From contig JAUJYZ010001512.1 in NCBI GenBank assembly GCA_033675265.1, forward strand, positions 402,501 to 466,500: 64,000 nucleotides of DNA. Direction: 5' to 3'. This document shows positions 41,101 to 53,400 of the stretch, one piece after another. The DNA is from Actinostola sp. cb2023. Its lineage: Eukaryota; Cnidaria; Anthozoa; Actiniaria; Actinostolidae. Every line of letters starts with the position of its first letter. The first letter of the stretch is position 1. The notes under the pieces are model-generated. The model searched no databases. It was not told where the DNA came from and saw only the letters and a program-made list of their open reading frames with translations. The position numbers and the translations under genes are program-made.

Positions 41101-44100
41101 ACAACTGAAACAACACAAAATCATGTAATACTCATTACAGAAACTGACTGCCAAGCGCATATGACTGATATATGACTGAAATATGCGCTATATAAGTATA
41201 AATGTACTAAATGTATTAACCCAAACGCATCTCACCTTGTTTGCTTTCACTGTTTCCATCAAGTACACGGGTAGAAGTAACAACACGATGTTGAATGTAT
41301 TCGTACTCAGGACATATACAAAGACAGACTGAAAACAAATCGTCATCAAAGTTAATAACAATTGAAAAACAGCGAACAACTGAGGGTCCCGTGTACACAT
41401 ACCAGTAAGTAGTTGTGTACACATACCAGTAAGTAGTTGAGTACACATATCAGTAAGTAGTTGAGTACACATACCATGCAGTAAGTAGTTGAGTACACAT
41501 ACCAGTAAGTAGTTGAGTACACATACCATGCAGTAAGTAGTTGAGTACACATACCAGTAAGTAGTTCAGTACACATACCAGTAAGTAGTTGAGTACACAT
41601 ACCAGTAAGTAGTTGAGTACACATATCAGTAAGTAGTTGAGTACACATATCAGTAAGTAGTTGAGTACACATACCATGCAGTAAGTACTGAGTTGAGTAC
41701 ACATACCAGTAAGTAGTTGAGTACACATACCAGTAAGTAGTTGAGTACACATACCAGTAAGTAGTTGAGTACACATATCAGTAAGTAGTTGAGTACACAT
41801 ATCAGTAAGTAGTTGAGTACACATACCAGTAAGTAGTTGAGTACACATACCATGCAGTAAGTAGTTGAGTACACATACCAGTAAGTATAGTTGAGTACAC
41901 ATACAGTAAGTTGAGTACACATATCAGTAAGTAGTTGAGTACACATATCAGTAAGTAGTTGAGTACACATACCATGCAGTAAGTAGTTGAGTACACATAC
42001 CATGCAGTAAGTAGTTGAGTACACATACCATGCAGTAAGTAGTTGAGTACACATACCAGTAAGTAGTTGAGTACACATACCAGTAAGTAGTTGAGTACAC
42101 ATATCAGTAAGTAGTTGAGTACACATATCAGTAAGTAGTTGAGTACACATACCATGCAGTAAGTAGTTGAGTACACATACCATGCAGTAAGTATAGTTGA
42201 GTACACATACCAGTAAGTAGTTGAGTACACATATCAGTAAGTAGTTGAGTACACATATCAGTAAGTAGTTGAGTACACATACCATGCAGTAAGTAGTTGA
42301 GTACACATACCATGCAGTAAGTAGTTGAGTACACATACCATGCAGTAAGTAGTTGAGTACACATATCAGTAAGTAGTTGAGTACACATATCAGTAAGTAG
42401 TTGAGTACACATACCAGTAAGTAGTTGAGTACACATACCATGCAGTAAGTAGTTGAGTACACATACCATGCAGTAAGTAGTTGAGTACACATACCATGCA
42501 GTAAGTAGTTGAGTACACATATCAGTAAGTAGTTGAGTACACATATCAGTAAGTAGTTGAGTACACATACCAGTAAGTAGTTGAGTACACATACCATGCA
42601 GTAAGTAGTTGAGTACACATACCATGCAGTAAGTAGTTGAGTACACATACCAGTAAGTAGTTGAGTACACATACCATGCAGTAAGTAGTTGAGTACACAT
42701 ACCAGTAAGTAGTTCAGTACACATATCAGTAAGTAGTTGAGTACACATATCAGTAAGATTGAGTACACATACCATGCAGTAAGTAGTTGAGTACACATAC
42801 CAGCAAGTAGTTGAGTACACATATCAGTAAGTAGTTGAGTACACATACCAGTAAGTAGTTGTGTACACATACCATGCAGTAAGTAGTTGAGTACACATAT
42901 CAGTAAGTAGTTGAGTACACATACCAGTAAGTAGTTCAGTACACATACCAGTAAGTAGTTCAGTACACATATCAGTAAGTAGTTGAGTACACATATCAGT
43001 AAGTAGTTGAGTACACATACCAGTAAGTAGTTCAGTACACATATCAGTAAGTAGTTGAGTACACATATCATCAAGTAGTTGAGTACACATACCATGCAGT
43101 AAGTAGTTGAGTACACATACCATGCAGTAAGTAGTTGAGTACACATACCAGTAAGTAGTTGAGTACACATACCATGCAGTAAGTAGTTGAGTACACATAC
43201 CAGTAAGTAGTTGAGTACACATATCAGTAAGTAGTTGAGTACACATACCAGTAAGTAGTTGAGTACACATACCATGCAGTAAGTAGTTGAGTACACATAC
43301 CAGTAAGTAGTTGAGTACACATATCAGTAAGTAGTTGAGTACACATACCAGTACGTTGTTGAGTACACATACCATGCAGTAAGTAGTTGTGTACACATAC
43401 CAGTAAGTAGTTGAGTTCTTGACAACGTAGTTTCCATGGCGACGCAAAATGGAGCCAATAGACTTCTTTTGTTGTTGCGGCATTCACCGGTGTTGAGGCG
43501 TTTGCTTCCGCTGAAATAGCGATGCAGATACTTTCGTGACTTTTGGTAGAACAAATAAACAAACCAACAAACAAACCAACAAACCAACAAACACAAACAA
43601 ACCAACCAACAAACCAACAAACCAACAAACAAACCAACAAACAAATCAACAAACAAACCAACAAACCAACCAACAAACCAACCATCATACCAACCAACAA
43701 ACCAACAAACAAGCCAACAAACAAACCAACCAACAAACCAACCAACAAACCAACAAACCAACAAACAAACCAACAAACAAACAAACCAACAAACAAACCA
43801 ACCAACAAACCAACAAACAAACCAACAAACAAACACAAACCTTGCTGTTCAGGGGGACGTTTTCTCGGTCTTGTCTTCTGTCTGTGTTTGAGGTCATAAG
43901 CAGTCAGGTAATATAGAATGGTGGTACAGAATCCAGTTACGACGATAAACAGAGTTTGATTCTAAACAAAAGAAACACAGAATGTTGTGTGATTGGTTGT
44001 TATTGCTGTGCTTTGTGATTGGTTCATAATGAAGCCATTTCAGTGCCACCATAATTACCCCAAATGCACTTTGAGTGTCAGTTGAGATGCCTTGTCCTTT

Positions 44101-45838
44101 GCTATTGGCTAGAAACATCCACGTGATCAGGTGAAGCACCAGTCCAATGGTTGACTTGTGCGTACAACTGTCGCAATCAAATGATAGCAGGAATTATACT
44201 ACAAAACCATGCGAAGGTCATTAAGGCATGCCGAGAACAGTTCGATTTAATCCCGTGATGGATGCTGGGAGATAATGGATGTCTCTGGGGCTCAGTTCTT
44301 TTCTGAGTCCCAAAATCACGTATGTGAAGTTTGGTTAACTTCAATATTCACATTTATCATAATTACATACGTACATACGTACATCAGTTACATCTCATAA
44401 TGTTAACGACATGTCTAACTGGTCAGCGGTTAGTTTTTGGAAATCCTTGATTTCGACGAAATTTGATTGGTTGAAAATGGGGTAATTTATTAGTCGTTTA
44501 TTATCGCTTTATCAATATCACTATAATTGCATGGTACGCCTTGTTAGAGTGATATAGAATCGACTGAATAATCCCGGTAAGTCATGGGTTCAAATCCCGT
44601 CAAATCCCGAGTCTTAATTTTCCTGGGCTTTTATTAATCTGTGATTCATACATATTTTATTATATCTATCACTGTAACGGGGCATATATATATAAATAGA
44701 ACTCTCTATCGACCTGCTCTGAGTCAACGAGGATTCATCGCACTAGTGTCGCGGTGTTCATGGGTCAGTATATATATAATAATAATACAGTTTCAACTTC
44801 TAAGTTTCAGCCGAATTTTTCTCTGGGCTCATTTTTGTTTCTAATATAGTATTAATTACCTGCTTATAAACTGTGAGTATCGTTCACTATACGCAGTTCA
44901 TACATACGTCATTATTAGCCACAATTCAACGGTTCAGTTTCCAAAGTCTGTTACAAGGGATGTTATTGATTCCCGAAGGCTGGAGGAATACTGAGTCGGG
45001 AATATCAGTCAGGTCTTTGTGGCAACGTAACAATTCAATATTGGTATCCATTCATTCATCATTAACTTTTTCACGTTATTCATTTGAAGTCCTTTCTTTC
45101 TAAACCGTATACCATCAAAAGATTTCTTTCCAAGTTTAAGGAAGCACTACAGGACAACTGTGCTGTGTGTCACTGAGCTAACCGACATTCGTGACAACTA
45201 TGCCTCAAGTTTGGTATAACTCATACATGTCATACAAGCATTGTCAGTAGATGTGAAAGATTAATGTGCTAACTTAAGACTTACCCTTGTAGAACGTTCT
45301 CGAGATACCGTGAGTGGTTACTTTGCACGGGAAGTGTTTCTTGAATAAAATGTCCCGTCATTCCAATCGTAGTTAAAAAACACGAGAAAAATACAAACGG
45401 GAAAAAGTAAGCTAAAGCCATTAATGGCATAGTTGGTTTCACGATACATCCTATGCAAGGAGCGAGAAGAAATGGCCAGAAGAATAACACACCAACAGAG
45501 CCAAATACATGGATAGTTATTTGGTCTCGAAGGCAGAACCAAGACCATTTCCTAGAAGTGTTAGGCATTTGTGTGTAACACTTTATCAAACTTATTGTAA
45601 CCACTTTTGATAACTGAGATATAAAGTAAAGCCATCCAAAACCACTGGCCGTTAAATCAATGACAGATCTGAAATACAAGAAACCATAGGAATGCCACGC
45701 AGTCAGTGTTAGTTGCTGCAACACGGTAGGTGTGCAGCCGTGAATCCATCGCTTAAATGAGCGAAAATAGCTGTTATGCGATGGCTGTCGCGGCAGTGTT
45801 TGTTCATCGCAGTATTCCACTTCTCTTGACGTATGCAT
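38120..45838 (-). CDS. Divergent MFSD12-like protein, paralogue 3 (543 aa)
   Basis: Exons in transcript order: 45838-45285, 44167-44059, 43961-43841, 43510-43401, 41328-41236, 41018-40926, 40366-40086, 38568-38456, 38387-38304 and 38193-38120; total 1632 bp, phases consistent. Exon sizes 109, 93 and 93 and their order identify the family. Exons 7 and 8 of the relatives are fused into one 281-bp exon (intron loss). The N-terminal half is badly eroded: the usual VAD...TP-IG-x-D and RK-x-WHL-x-G segments read [13 protein letters not shown] and [10 protein letters not shown]. The cytosolic loop is short (~36 aa). An extra 84-bp exon codes an amphipathic [20 protein letters not shown] helix. The C-terminus ends PASDV. 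It may be a non-transporting relative. Start chosen as the first ATG of the open exon. Confidence 0.8.
38590..39665. repeat. 62-bp minisatellite, about 17 copies
   Basis: The unit includes GTGGATTACCAATCAACATA, AGACCACGTGTAGTCAACGC and CCTGTACTGAACGGGATTAC. CACGTG/CACGAG is the main variable site. It lies in the intron between the fused exon 7-8 and exon 9 of paralogue 3. Confidence 0.95.
39669..40046. repeat. 14-bp minisatellite GGAATGAAGGGGAT
   Basis: About 27 copies with GGGGGT, GGGAAT and AAAGGGAT variants. It adjoins the donor of the fused exon of paralogue 3 at 40086. The minus-strand [18 protein letters not shown] ORF is a repeat artefact. Confidence 0.95.
40459..40717. mobile_element. 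Tc1/mariner-like MITE with TA duplication
   Basis: The left end CAGTCATTTGCAAAAATTCT and the right end (exact reverse complement) are flanked by TA. The TIR continues through GGCCGC, ATATATCAATATATC and GGGTGCAT, with small gaps. The centre is AT-rich and non-coding. It lies in intron 6 of paralogue 3. Confidence 0.85.
41393..43420 (-). repeat. 24/28-bp minisatellite that repeats the exon 4 donor of paralogue 3
   Basis: Minus-strand unit: CTCAACTACTTACTG|GTATGTGTA (24 bp), with a 28-bp variant carrying CATG before GTATGT and a variant with ATATGT. About 75-80 units run from the exon end at 43401 almost to exon 5. The true exon ends AACTCAACTACTTACTG|GTATGTG, so the array copies the exon end and its donor. 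All minus frames stay open for long stretches (NYLLVCVL); the 24-bp step is in frame with exon 4. Confidence 0.93.
43549..43838. repeat. (CAAACCAA)-type microsatellite
   Basis: A-C rich tetra/octanucleotide run lying directly next to the donor of exon 3 of paralogue 3 (43841). Long ORFs (NKQTNKPTN and its mirror) are artefacts. Confidence 0.95.
44168..45284. other. Intron 1 of paralogue 3
   Basis: Mostly AT-rich. A box-B-like GGTTCAAATCCC at about 44588 lacks a convincing box A. No exon is seen. Confidence 0.4.
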
Positions 45839-47492
45839 CTCCTTTGATTATCGACCATATAACCGTTGTATCTAGCTAACAGATTAACAGGCATACTAGC
45901 CAGGAATATCCAAGTATGGTTCAGGCATGTTGTGTAAGTAATTTATCGGTCATTACCCTTGGCATCTCCCACGACTCTTAGTTCAATGAAGGACTTATTT
46001 TGGTTTTGTACCGAAACACTGGTATGTTGCACCGTAATTCCAGCGTTCTTTCGCTATGCAATATTAATGATAAGAAAACCCCAAACTCACCAAACTCATT
46101 TAATTTAGATTTTTTGTGTAGACACACAATCGGCTCCGAGGAAGTCGCAAATTACAAGAAAGGTTTATCAGTAAAAAGTGGGGGGGAAATCCACCTCTGT
46201 TGTCTTCGCGTGTGGAGTTTTTTTCAACGAGATTTTAAACAGATAGCAGTTCGTCTTGGTACAGTGTATCGCATGCACGTAACCAAGTCTATTCTAGAGT
46301 AATTACGATTTCTTCCAGTGTAAACATTACCTTAATGAGAACCTTTTCTTTGTTGCAAATTAAGTATTATCGGTACTAGTAAACATAGTTTGCAAACTAG
46401 AGTATAAATGTGTCAAGTTCAATCAGAAACGAGGAGATAATATGATTTGTGCAACTGAACAAAAACAACAAGAACAAAAACATAATAACAAATCCATGTC
46501 TCATTGAAAATACATGTACTTTTAAAATATGAAAGTTTTATATTGTTGTGGATAAAATTGACAAAAAGGCGGATGTGGGAGGAACTTGTCCTTCCTGTCA
46601 TTAAATGGGGACTATACAAGTTAGTAATGTGTATATACGAGTACCTGCAGCCCAGTGGCGTAATTGAACCAACATAGAAACTACTGATTTGCACTTAGTT
46701 TACAAAAACAATTCGAATTATCTTGTAGTTTGATCTTCAGACATATAACCTTCATAGCAGATAGTTACATTACTTCTCCAGTATAAACACCGGTATGTAC
46801 CTCGATGAATAGAATTCTAGACAAAACTGACACTAAATTTTAAATATTTTTAAATATATTTTATTATGACAGAATAAGAAGCAAGAAATTTCATCTTTTC
46901 CCATTCTCTCTTCCCCGACACCCGTAGTTTATCGTCCACATGATCTGTGTTTAAATAACAATCACTGAATCCACGAACGTTATATGGAAAAGGTTTGAAT
47001 ATACCTCGCTCATTGCCATCATCTTTCAATTATTAGAATAGTTACTTTGTTATAATTATGAATTATGAATGATTTCTAACTATTATAGTCATAAACTCTA
47101 AAGGTTATCATATCAATATGCAATAAATGGAATGTTTTTGTTGTAAATCCTTTTCTATCAATCGGTTTTTAAAGTTTTCGTAACGTGTCACGTGGCTTCG
47201 TGACAATGACGTCACTAAGAGTAAAGCGTCCAGGAATTGATGTCCACATGATGATCACGTGACATGTTCCTAATCGTATGAATGTAGATGTAACCATGGT
47301 ACCCTCAATTGTCTTTTAACCAGTCGCAGGCCATAGGACCTTCTTCAGCGTGACATAACGTAACGCAACATAACGCAACGCAACATAACGCAACGCAACA
47401 TAACGCAACGTGACACCACGCAACGTTACATGACGTAACGTAACGCAACACAACGTGTTTGCTCTCATTGATCTACTTTCTTCAACCTTGTC
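45839..47492. other. Region between minus-strand paralogues 3 and 4
   Basis: Upstream flank of paralogue 3 and downstream flank of paralogue 4. I see no exon. Near 47340-47455 there is a loose tandem run of AACGCAACAT/AACGTAACAT words. Confidence 0.5.
47340..47455. repeat. Short tandem repeat AACGCAACAT
   Basis: About ten imperfect copies just past the stop of paralogue 4. Confidence 0.8.
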
Positions 47493-50400
47493 TTAGACGT
47501 CCGTTGACCGAAGTGATTCGAGTTTACGAAAGTGTGTCTCGTCATAGTCATAGTCATAGTCTTCTTCTAGTTCATCATTTGCTGGCGGTAGACGTTCTGT
47601 AAAACACGATTGTTATATCATTAGTGAACTGCTGAAAAGCTCTACAAAAGTAGATTACAGTAGGATAAGATACACACGTGGAGAACTTATACCGCATCAG
47701 ACCGAATGCAAAAATGGCTGCCATTTTAAATCACACTTGTTTTGGACTGACTAAACGTCGTGTTCATGATGCTGCACAAAAGAGATTTCACATGAGGTTA
47801 GTCAGTCCAAAACAATGACTATTTAAATGTGGGAGCCATTTTTGCATGCGGTGTATTACACTTTACCAGTTCGACTATTCGTTACCTTTGTCATCTTTGT
47901 TCTTTTTGAAGTTCTTAAATGGTCTTTGTTTAAAGAAAAATGCCACTGCGACAAAACCTATTAAGGCCTCAACACCAGGTATGACGGAGAAAGCCGTCCT
48001 GACGTAGTCACTACATTCTATACAGTCCGGTCTATAGAAAAGCAGAAGAGCAAATAAGATATTGTTTATAATTAGTCCTGACGTAGTCACTACATTCTAT
48101 ACAGTCGGGTCTATAGAAAAGCAGAGGAGCAAATAAGATATTGTTTATAATTAGTCCTGACGTAGTCACTACATTCTATACAGTCGGGTCTATAGAAAAG
48201 CAGAGGAGCAAATAAGATATTGTTTATAATTAGTCCTGACGTAGTCACTACATTCTATACAGTCGGGTCTATAGAAAAGCAGAGGAGCAAATAAGATATT
48301 GTTTATAATTAGTCCTGACGTAGTCACTACATTCTATACAGTCCGGTCTATAGAAAAGCAGAAGAGCAAATAAGATATTGTTTATAATTAGTCCTGACGT
48401 AGTCACTACATTCTATACAGTCGGGTCTATAGAAAAGCAGAAGAGCAAATAAGATATTGTTTATAATTAGTCCTGACGTAGTCACATACATTCTATACAG
48501 TCGGGTCTATAGAAAAGCAGAAGAGCAAATAAGATATTGTTTATAATTAGTCCTGACGTAGTCACTACATTCTATACAGTCGGGTCTATAGAAAAGCAGA
48601 AGAGCAAATAAGATATTGTTTATAATTAGTCCTGACGTAGTCACTACATTCTATACAGTCGGGTCTATAGAAAAGCAGAGGAGCAAATAAGATATTGTTT
48701 ATAATTAGTCCTGACGTAGTCACTACATTCTATACAGTCGGGTCTATAGAAAAGCAGAAGAGCAAATAAGATATTGTTTATAATTAGTCCTGACGTAGTC
48801 ACTACATTCTATACAGTCGGGTCTATAGAAAAGCAGAGGAGCAAATAAGATATTGTTTATAATTATTGATGTGTAGGAAAGGTCCCTCACCCTTCGCCCT
48901 GTGGAAATGATTCTTGTAAACACAACACGATTAGACCAAGGGACAACTTGTCTACGAACGCCATTCCTGCATAAATGATCCCACTAGAATGCTGTGGAAA
49001 TCAAAGATTACATTAATAATATTATAGGGAAGGAAGGGGGGAGAGAGGAAGGGAGAGAGGAAGGGAGAGAGGAGGGAGAGAGGATTGGAGAGAGGAAGGG
49101 AGAGAGGAAGGGAGAGAGGAAGGGAGAGAGGAGGGAGAGAGGGGAGGGAGGAGAGAGGAAGGGAGAGAGGGAGGGAGGGAGGGAGAGAGGGAGGGAGAGA
49201 GGAGGGAGAGAGGAGGGAGGAGGAGAGAGGGAGGGAGAGAGAGAGGGAGAGAGGGAGAGAGGAGGGAGGGAGGGAGAGGAGGGGAGGGAGAGAGGGAGGG
49301 AGAGAGGAAGGGATGGAGGGAGGGAGAGAAGGAGGGAGAGAGAGAGAGAGAGAGAGAGGGAGGACGCTATGATAATGATAAGCAGGGATGGATGGATAAA
49401 CGAAAAGGACACAAGGTTGGATAGTAGATAGATGGTAAAATGGATACATGTGTTGATGAAAGAAAAGTGAACGGATGGTCGGATGAATGGATGGTGAATA
49501 AATTGAGACCTTATCTTCACCAATGAGTTCACCAACCAAAGCCAGTGATGTCACCACCATTAACGACATACCCCAGCCCATAATGAGCGTGGGCGCGTAA
49601 ATAGCTTGTCTGGATTCCAGTGGAGTGAAGAAGAACCATGCCGCAGAGCCAATAGTCAACACGCATCCAAAACAATACAGAACCTATAGTAGGTAGATAT
49701 GAACGACAATTACAATGGCCACAAGTTGATTATGGTTATGATCATAATGATGATGATGATGATTAATATTATTATAACAAATATATCTCGACAATGGACG
49801 ACAGTCAACTTACTCGATTGCTGAATTTCTTGGTCAGTAATTTCACCGAAAAACTCGCCACGATTCCACTGACGAGAATGAGTAGAGGGAAGTACGCAAT
49901 CGCCTCCTGGAATATTTACAATGAGATGTTAATCTTTGGTGAGCGAATACTAGGAAAGGAGGCAGCGTAGCACTAGTGAAACAGTTAGAAATTAAGGGAA
50001 AGTTAAAGTGCTCTTACCATCGGTGATCAGTTCCGAAGGTTGTGGGTTCGAATAATAATAATAATAATAATAATAATAACTTTATTTATATAGCGCTTTT
50101 AACATGGATAACTTACAAAGCACTTTACAACTGATGCAACTTATAAAATAATCGTAATCGTAATCCAAATAATACTAGTAGAGTTAAAAATCCCATCGGG
50201 ATCAGAGATTCTTTCTCCTTCCCTTCGAAGGCTAACGCTCAGAATAACTTTATGGGTATCTTTATAGCACTTTAACTTTCCCTCAATTTATACTTTGGTA
50301 AATCGAATGAGCATAGCTATAGTAAACACGTTACCTTAGGAAACTGCATTGTTTGTGTAAGATACAAGGGAAAGTAAGACTGGACAAGATTGAGTACATT

Positions 50401-53400
50401 TTGTGTCGTCATGTATATCAACATCATCTGAAATCACAAACGATGAATTAGTAATGGCGACACTCCAAATTGTTCCATTCTATTGTTACAATATTCCATT
50501 CTATTGTTACAATATTCCATTCTATTGTTACAATGGTCCATTCTATTGTTACAATGGTCCATTCTATTGTTACAATGGTCCATTCTATTGTTACAATGTT
50601 CCATTTATTGTTACAATGTTCCATTCTGTTACAATGTTCCATTCTATTGTTACAATGTTCCATTCTATTGTTACAATGGTCCATTCTATTGTTACAATGT
50701 TCCATTCTATTGTTACAATGGTCCATTCTATTGTTACAATGGTCCATTCTATTGTTACAATGGTCCATTCTATTCTTGCAATGGTCCATTCTATTGTTAT
50801 AATGGTCCATTCTATTGTTACAATGTTCCATTCTATTGTTGCAATGGTCCATTCTATTGTTACAATGGTCCATTCTATTGTTAGGGTGCGGACACACGGT
50901 GCAACATTTCGTACAACATTCCCTGCAACATGTATTGTTGCAGCGTGTGTCCACCTCTGCAACATGTTGGGCGCAACAAATTACGCCGTATTAGCGCGCG
51001 CTAGTCAATTGCGAGCAATCAGTTTCATGGGTGGACACACGCTGCAACAACATTGCCAGCAATAGCACGCAATGTTGCACCATGTGTCCGCACCTTTACA
51101 ATGTTCCATTCTATTGTTACAATGTTCCATTCTATTGTTACAATGTTCCAATGTTACATTCCATTCTATTTACAATGTTCCATTCTATTGTTACAATGTT
51201 CCATTCTATTGTTACAAATGTTCCATTCTATTGTTACAATGTTCCATTCTATTGTTACAATGTTCCATTCTATTGTTACAATGTTCCATTCTATTGTTAC
51301 AATGTTCCATTCTATTGTTACAATGTTCCATTCTATTGTTACAATGTTCCATTCTATTGTTACAATGTTCCATTCTATTGTTACAATGTTCCATTCTATT
51401 GTTACAATGGTCCATTCTATTGTTACAATGGTCCATTCTATTGTTACAATGGTCCATTCTATTGTTACAATGGTCCATTCTATTGTTACAATGTTCCATT
51501 CTATTGTTACAACAATTGGTTACAATGGTCCATTCTATTGTTACAATGTTCTATTCTATTGTTACAATGTTCTATTCTATTCTATTCACATACAATGTAC
51601 AAGTCTGGCGTCTTCAGCCATTGTTTTATAGTCTTTGAAGTCGTTTTATGTTGCTCAATAATCTCCAAATGCTGTTCTTCTATTGCTGCTTTTTCTGTAA
51701 CGTCTACTCTCAATGGTTGTTCTTGTACAGCTGGTTGTTTTGAAAGATAAAAATTGAAATGTAAATTAGAGCCTTGCTAACCATATAGCGCTCCGATCTA
51801 AGTCCCACATGCCTGAGAACCACAATTTTCTCTAAATACAGTTCACAATGAATCAACGTTCACCTCAATGCAACCGAGAGTGTGTAAATCGAAAGTGATC
51901 TAACAAATAGTGCACAAGATACCTTTCCTGGTTGGATGCTTTTCAACTTCGTCAACTCCCCAGTGAAATATAATAGCAAAGAAACCTCCAGTGATAATGA
52001 CTATAATAGTTTGATACTGTAAAGAAAGAATAGAACAGTTTAACAAGTACGAACTAAAAGCTGATGAATTACAACAACTATAGAACTATCATATCGTGCA
52101 GAGCCGGGATCTTTGCACGATCTGCAAACCTTGGAAATTCGGTGGAAATAGTATCCAAAAGATCAGTGGAAATTCGGTGGAAATAGTATCCAAAACCTTG
52201 GAAATTCGGTGGAAATAGTATCCAAAAGATCAGTGGAAATTCGGTGGAAATAGTATCCAAAACCTTGGAAATTCGGTGGAAATAGTATCCAAAAGATCAG
52301 TGGAAATTCGGTGGAAATAGTATCCAAAACCTTGGAAATTCGGTGGAAATAGTATCCAAAAGATCAGTGGAAATTCGGTGGAAATAGTATCCAAAAGTGG
52401 AAATTAGTGGAAATAGTATCCAAAAGATCAGTGGAAATTCGGTGGAAATAGTATCCAAAAGATCAGTGGAAATTCGGTGGAAATAGTATCCAAAAGATCA
52501 GTGGAAATTCGGTGGAAATAGTATCCAAAAGATCAGTGGAAATTCGGTGGAAATAGTATCCAAAACCTTGGAAATTCGGTGGAAATAGTATCCAAAAGAT
52601 CAGTGGAAATTCGGTGGAAATAGTATCCAAAACCTTGGAAATTCGGTGGAAATAGTATCAAAAGATCAGTGGAAATTCGGTGGAAATAGTATCCAAAAGA
52701 TCAGTGGAAATTCGGTGGAAATAGTATCCAAAAGATCAGTGGAAATTCGGTATCCAAAATGGAAAGAAATAGTATCCAAAAATCAGTGGAAATTCGGTGG
52801 AAATAGTATCCAAAAGATCAGTGGAAATTCGGTGGAAATAGTATCCAAAAGATCAGTGGAAATTCGGTGGAAATAGTATCCAAAAGATCAGTGGAAATTC
52901 GGTGGAAATAGTATCCAAAAGATCAGTGGAAATTCGGTGGAAATAGTATCCAAAAGATCAGTGGAAATTCGGTGGAAAATAGTATCCAAAACCTTGGAAA
53001 TTCGGTGGAAATAGTATCCAAAAGATCAGTGGAAATTCGGTGGAAATAGTATCCAAAACCTTGGAAATTCGGTGGAAATAGTATCCAAAAGATCAGTGGA
53101 AATTCGGTGGAAATAGTATCCAAAACCTTGGAAATTCGGTGGAAATAGTATCCAAAAGATCAGTGGAAATTCGGTGGAAATAGTATCCAAAACCTTGGAA
53201 ATTCGGTGGAAATAGTATCCAAAAGATCAGTGGAAATTCGGTGGAAATAGTATCCAAAAAATCAGTGGAAATTCGGTGAAATTCGGTGGAAATAGTATCC
53301 AAAAGATCAGTGGAAATTCGGTGGAAATAGTATCCAAAACCTTGGAAATTCGGTGGAAATAGTATCCAAAAGATCAGTGGAAATTCGGTGGAAATAGTAT

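Noticed and set aside
41188..43483. Minus-strand ORFs of NYLLVCVL / MCTQLLTG type, up to 556 codons
   Set aside because: All frames of the 24/28-bp array are open. Kept only as a possible alternative-donor extension of exon 4, not as genes.
43536..43916. [13 protein letters not shown] ORF and its mirror [10 protein letters not shown]
   Set aside because: Translations of the CAAACCAA microsatellite.
44560..44612. GGTTCAAATCCC as a tRNA 3' half
   Set aside because: No acceptor-stem pairing and no box A at the right distance.
48952..49662. Ser/Pro/Leu-rich minus-strand ORFs and Arg/Glu/Gly-rich plus-strand ORFs
   Set aside because: Translations of the GA-rich repeat. Only 49510-49683 is coding.
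50403..51750. Plus- and minus-strand ORFs of FHSIVTM / MEHCNNR type
   Set aside because: Translations of the 21-bp satellite on both strands. Only the minus-strand piece 51594-51730 is a real exon.
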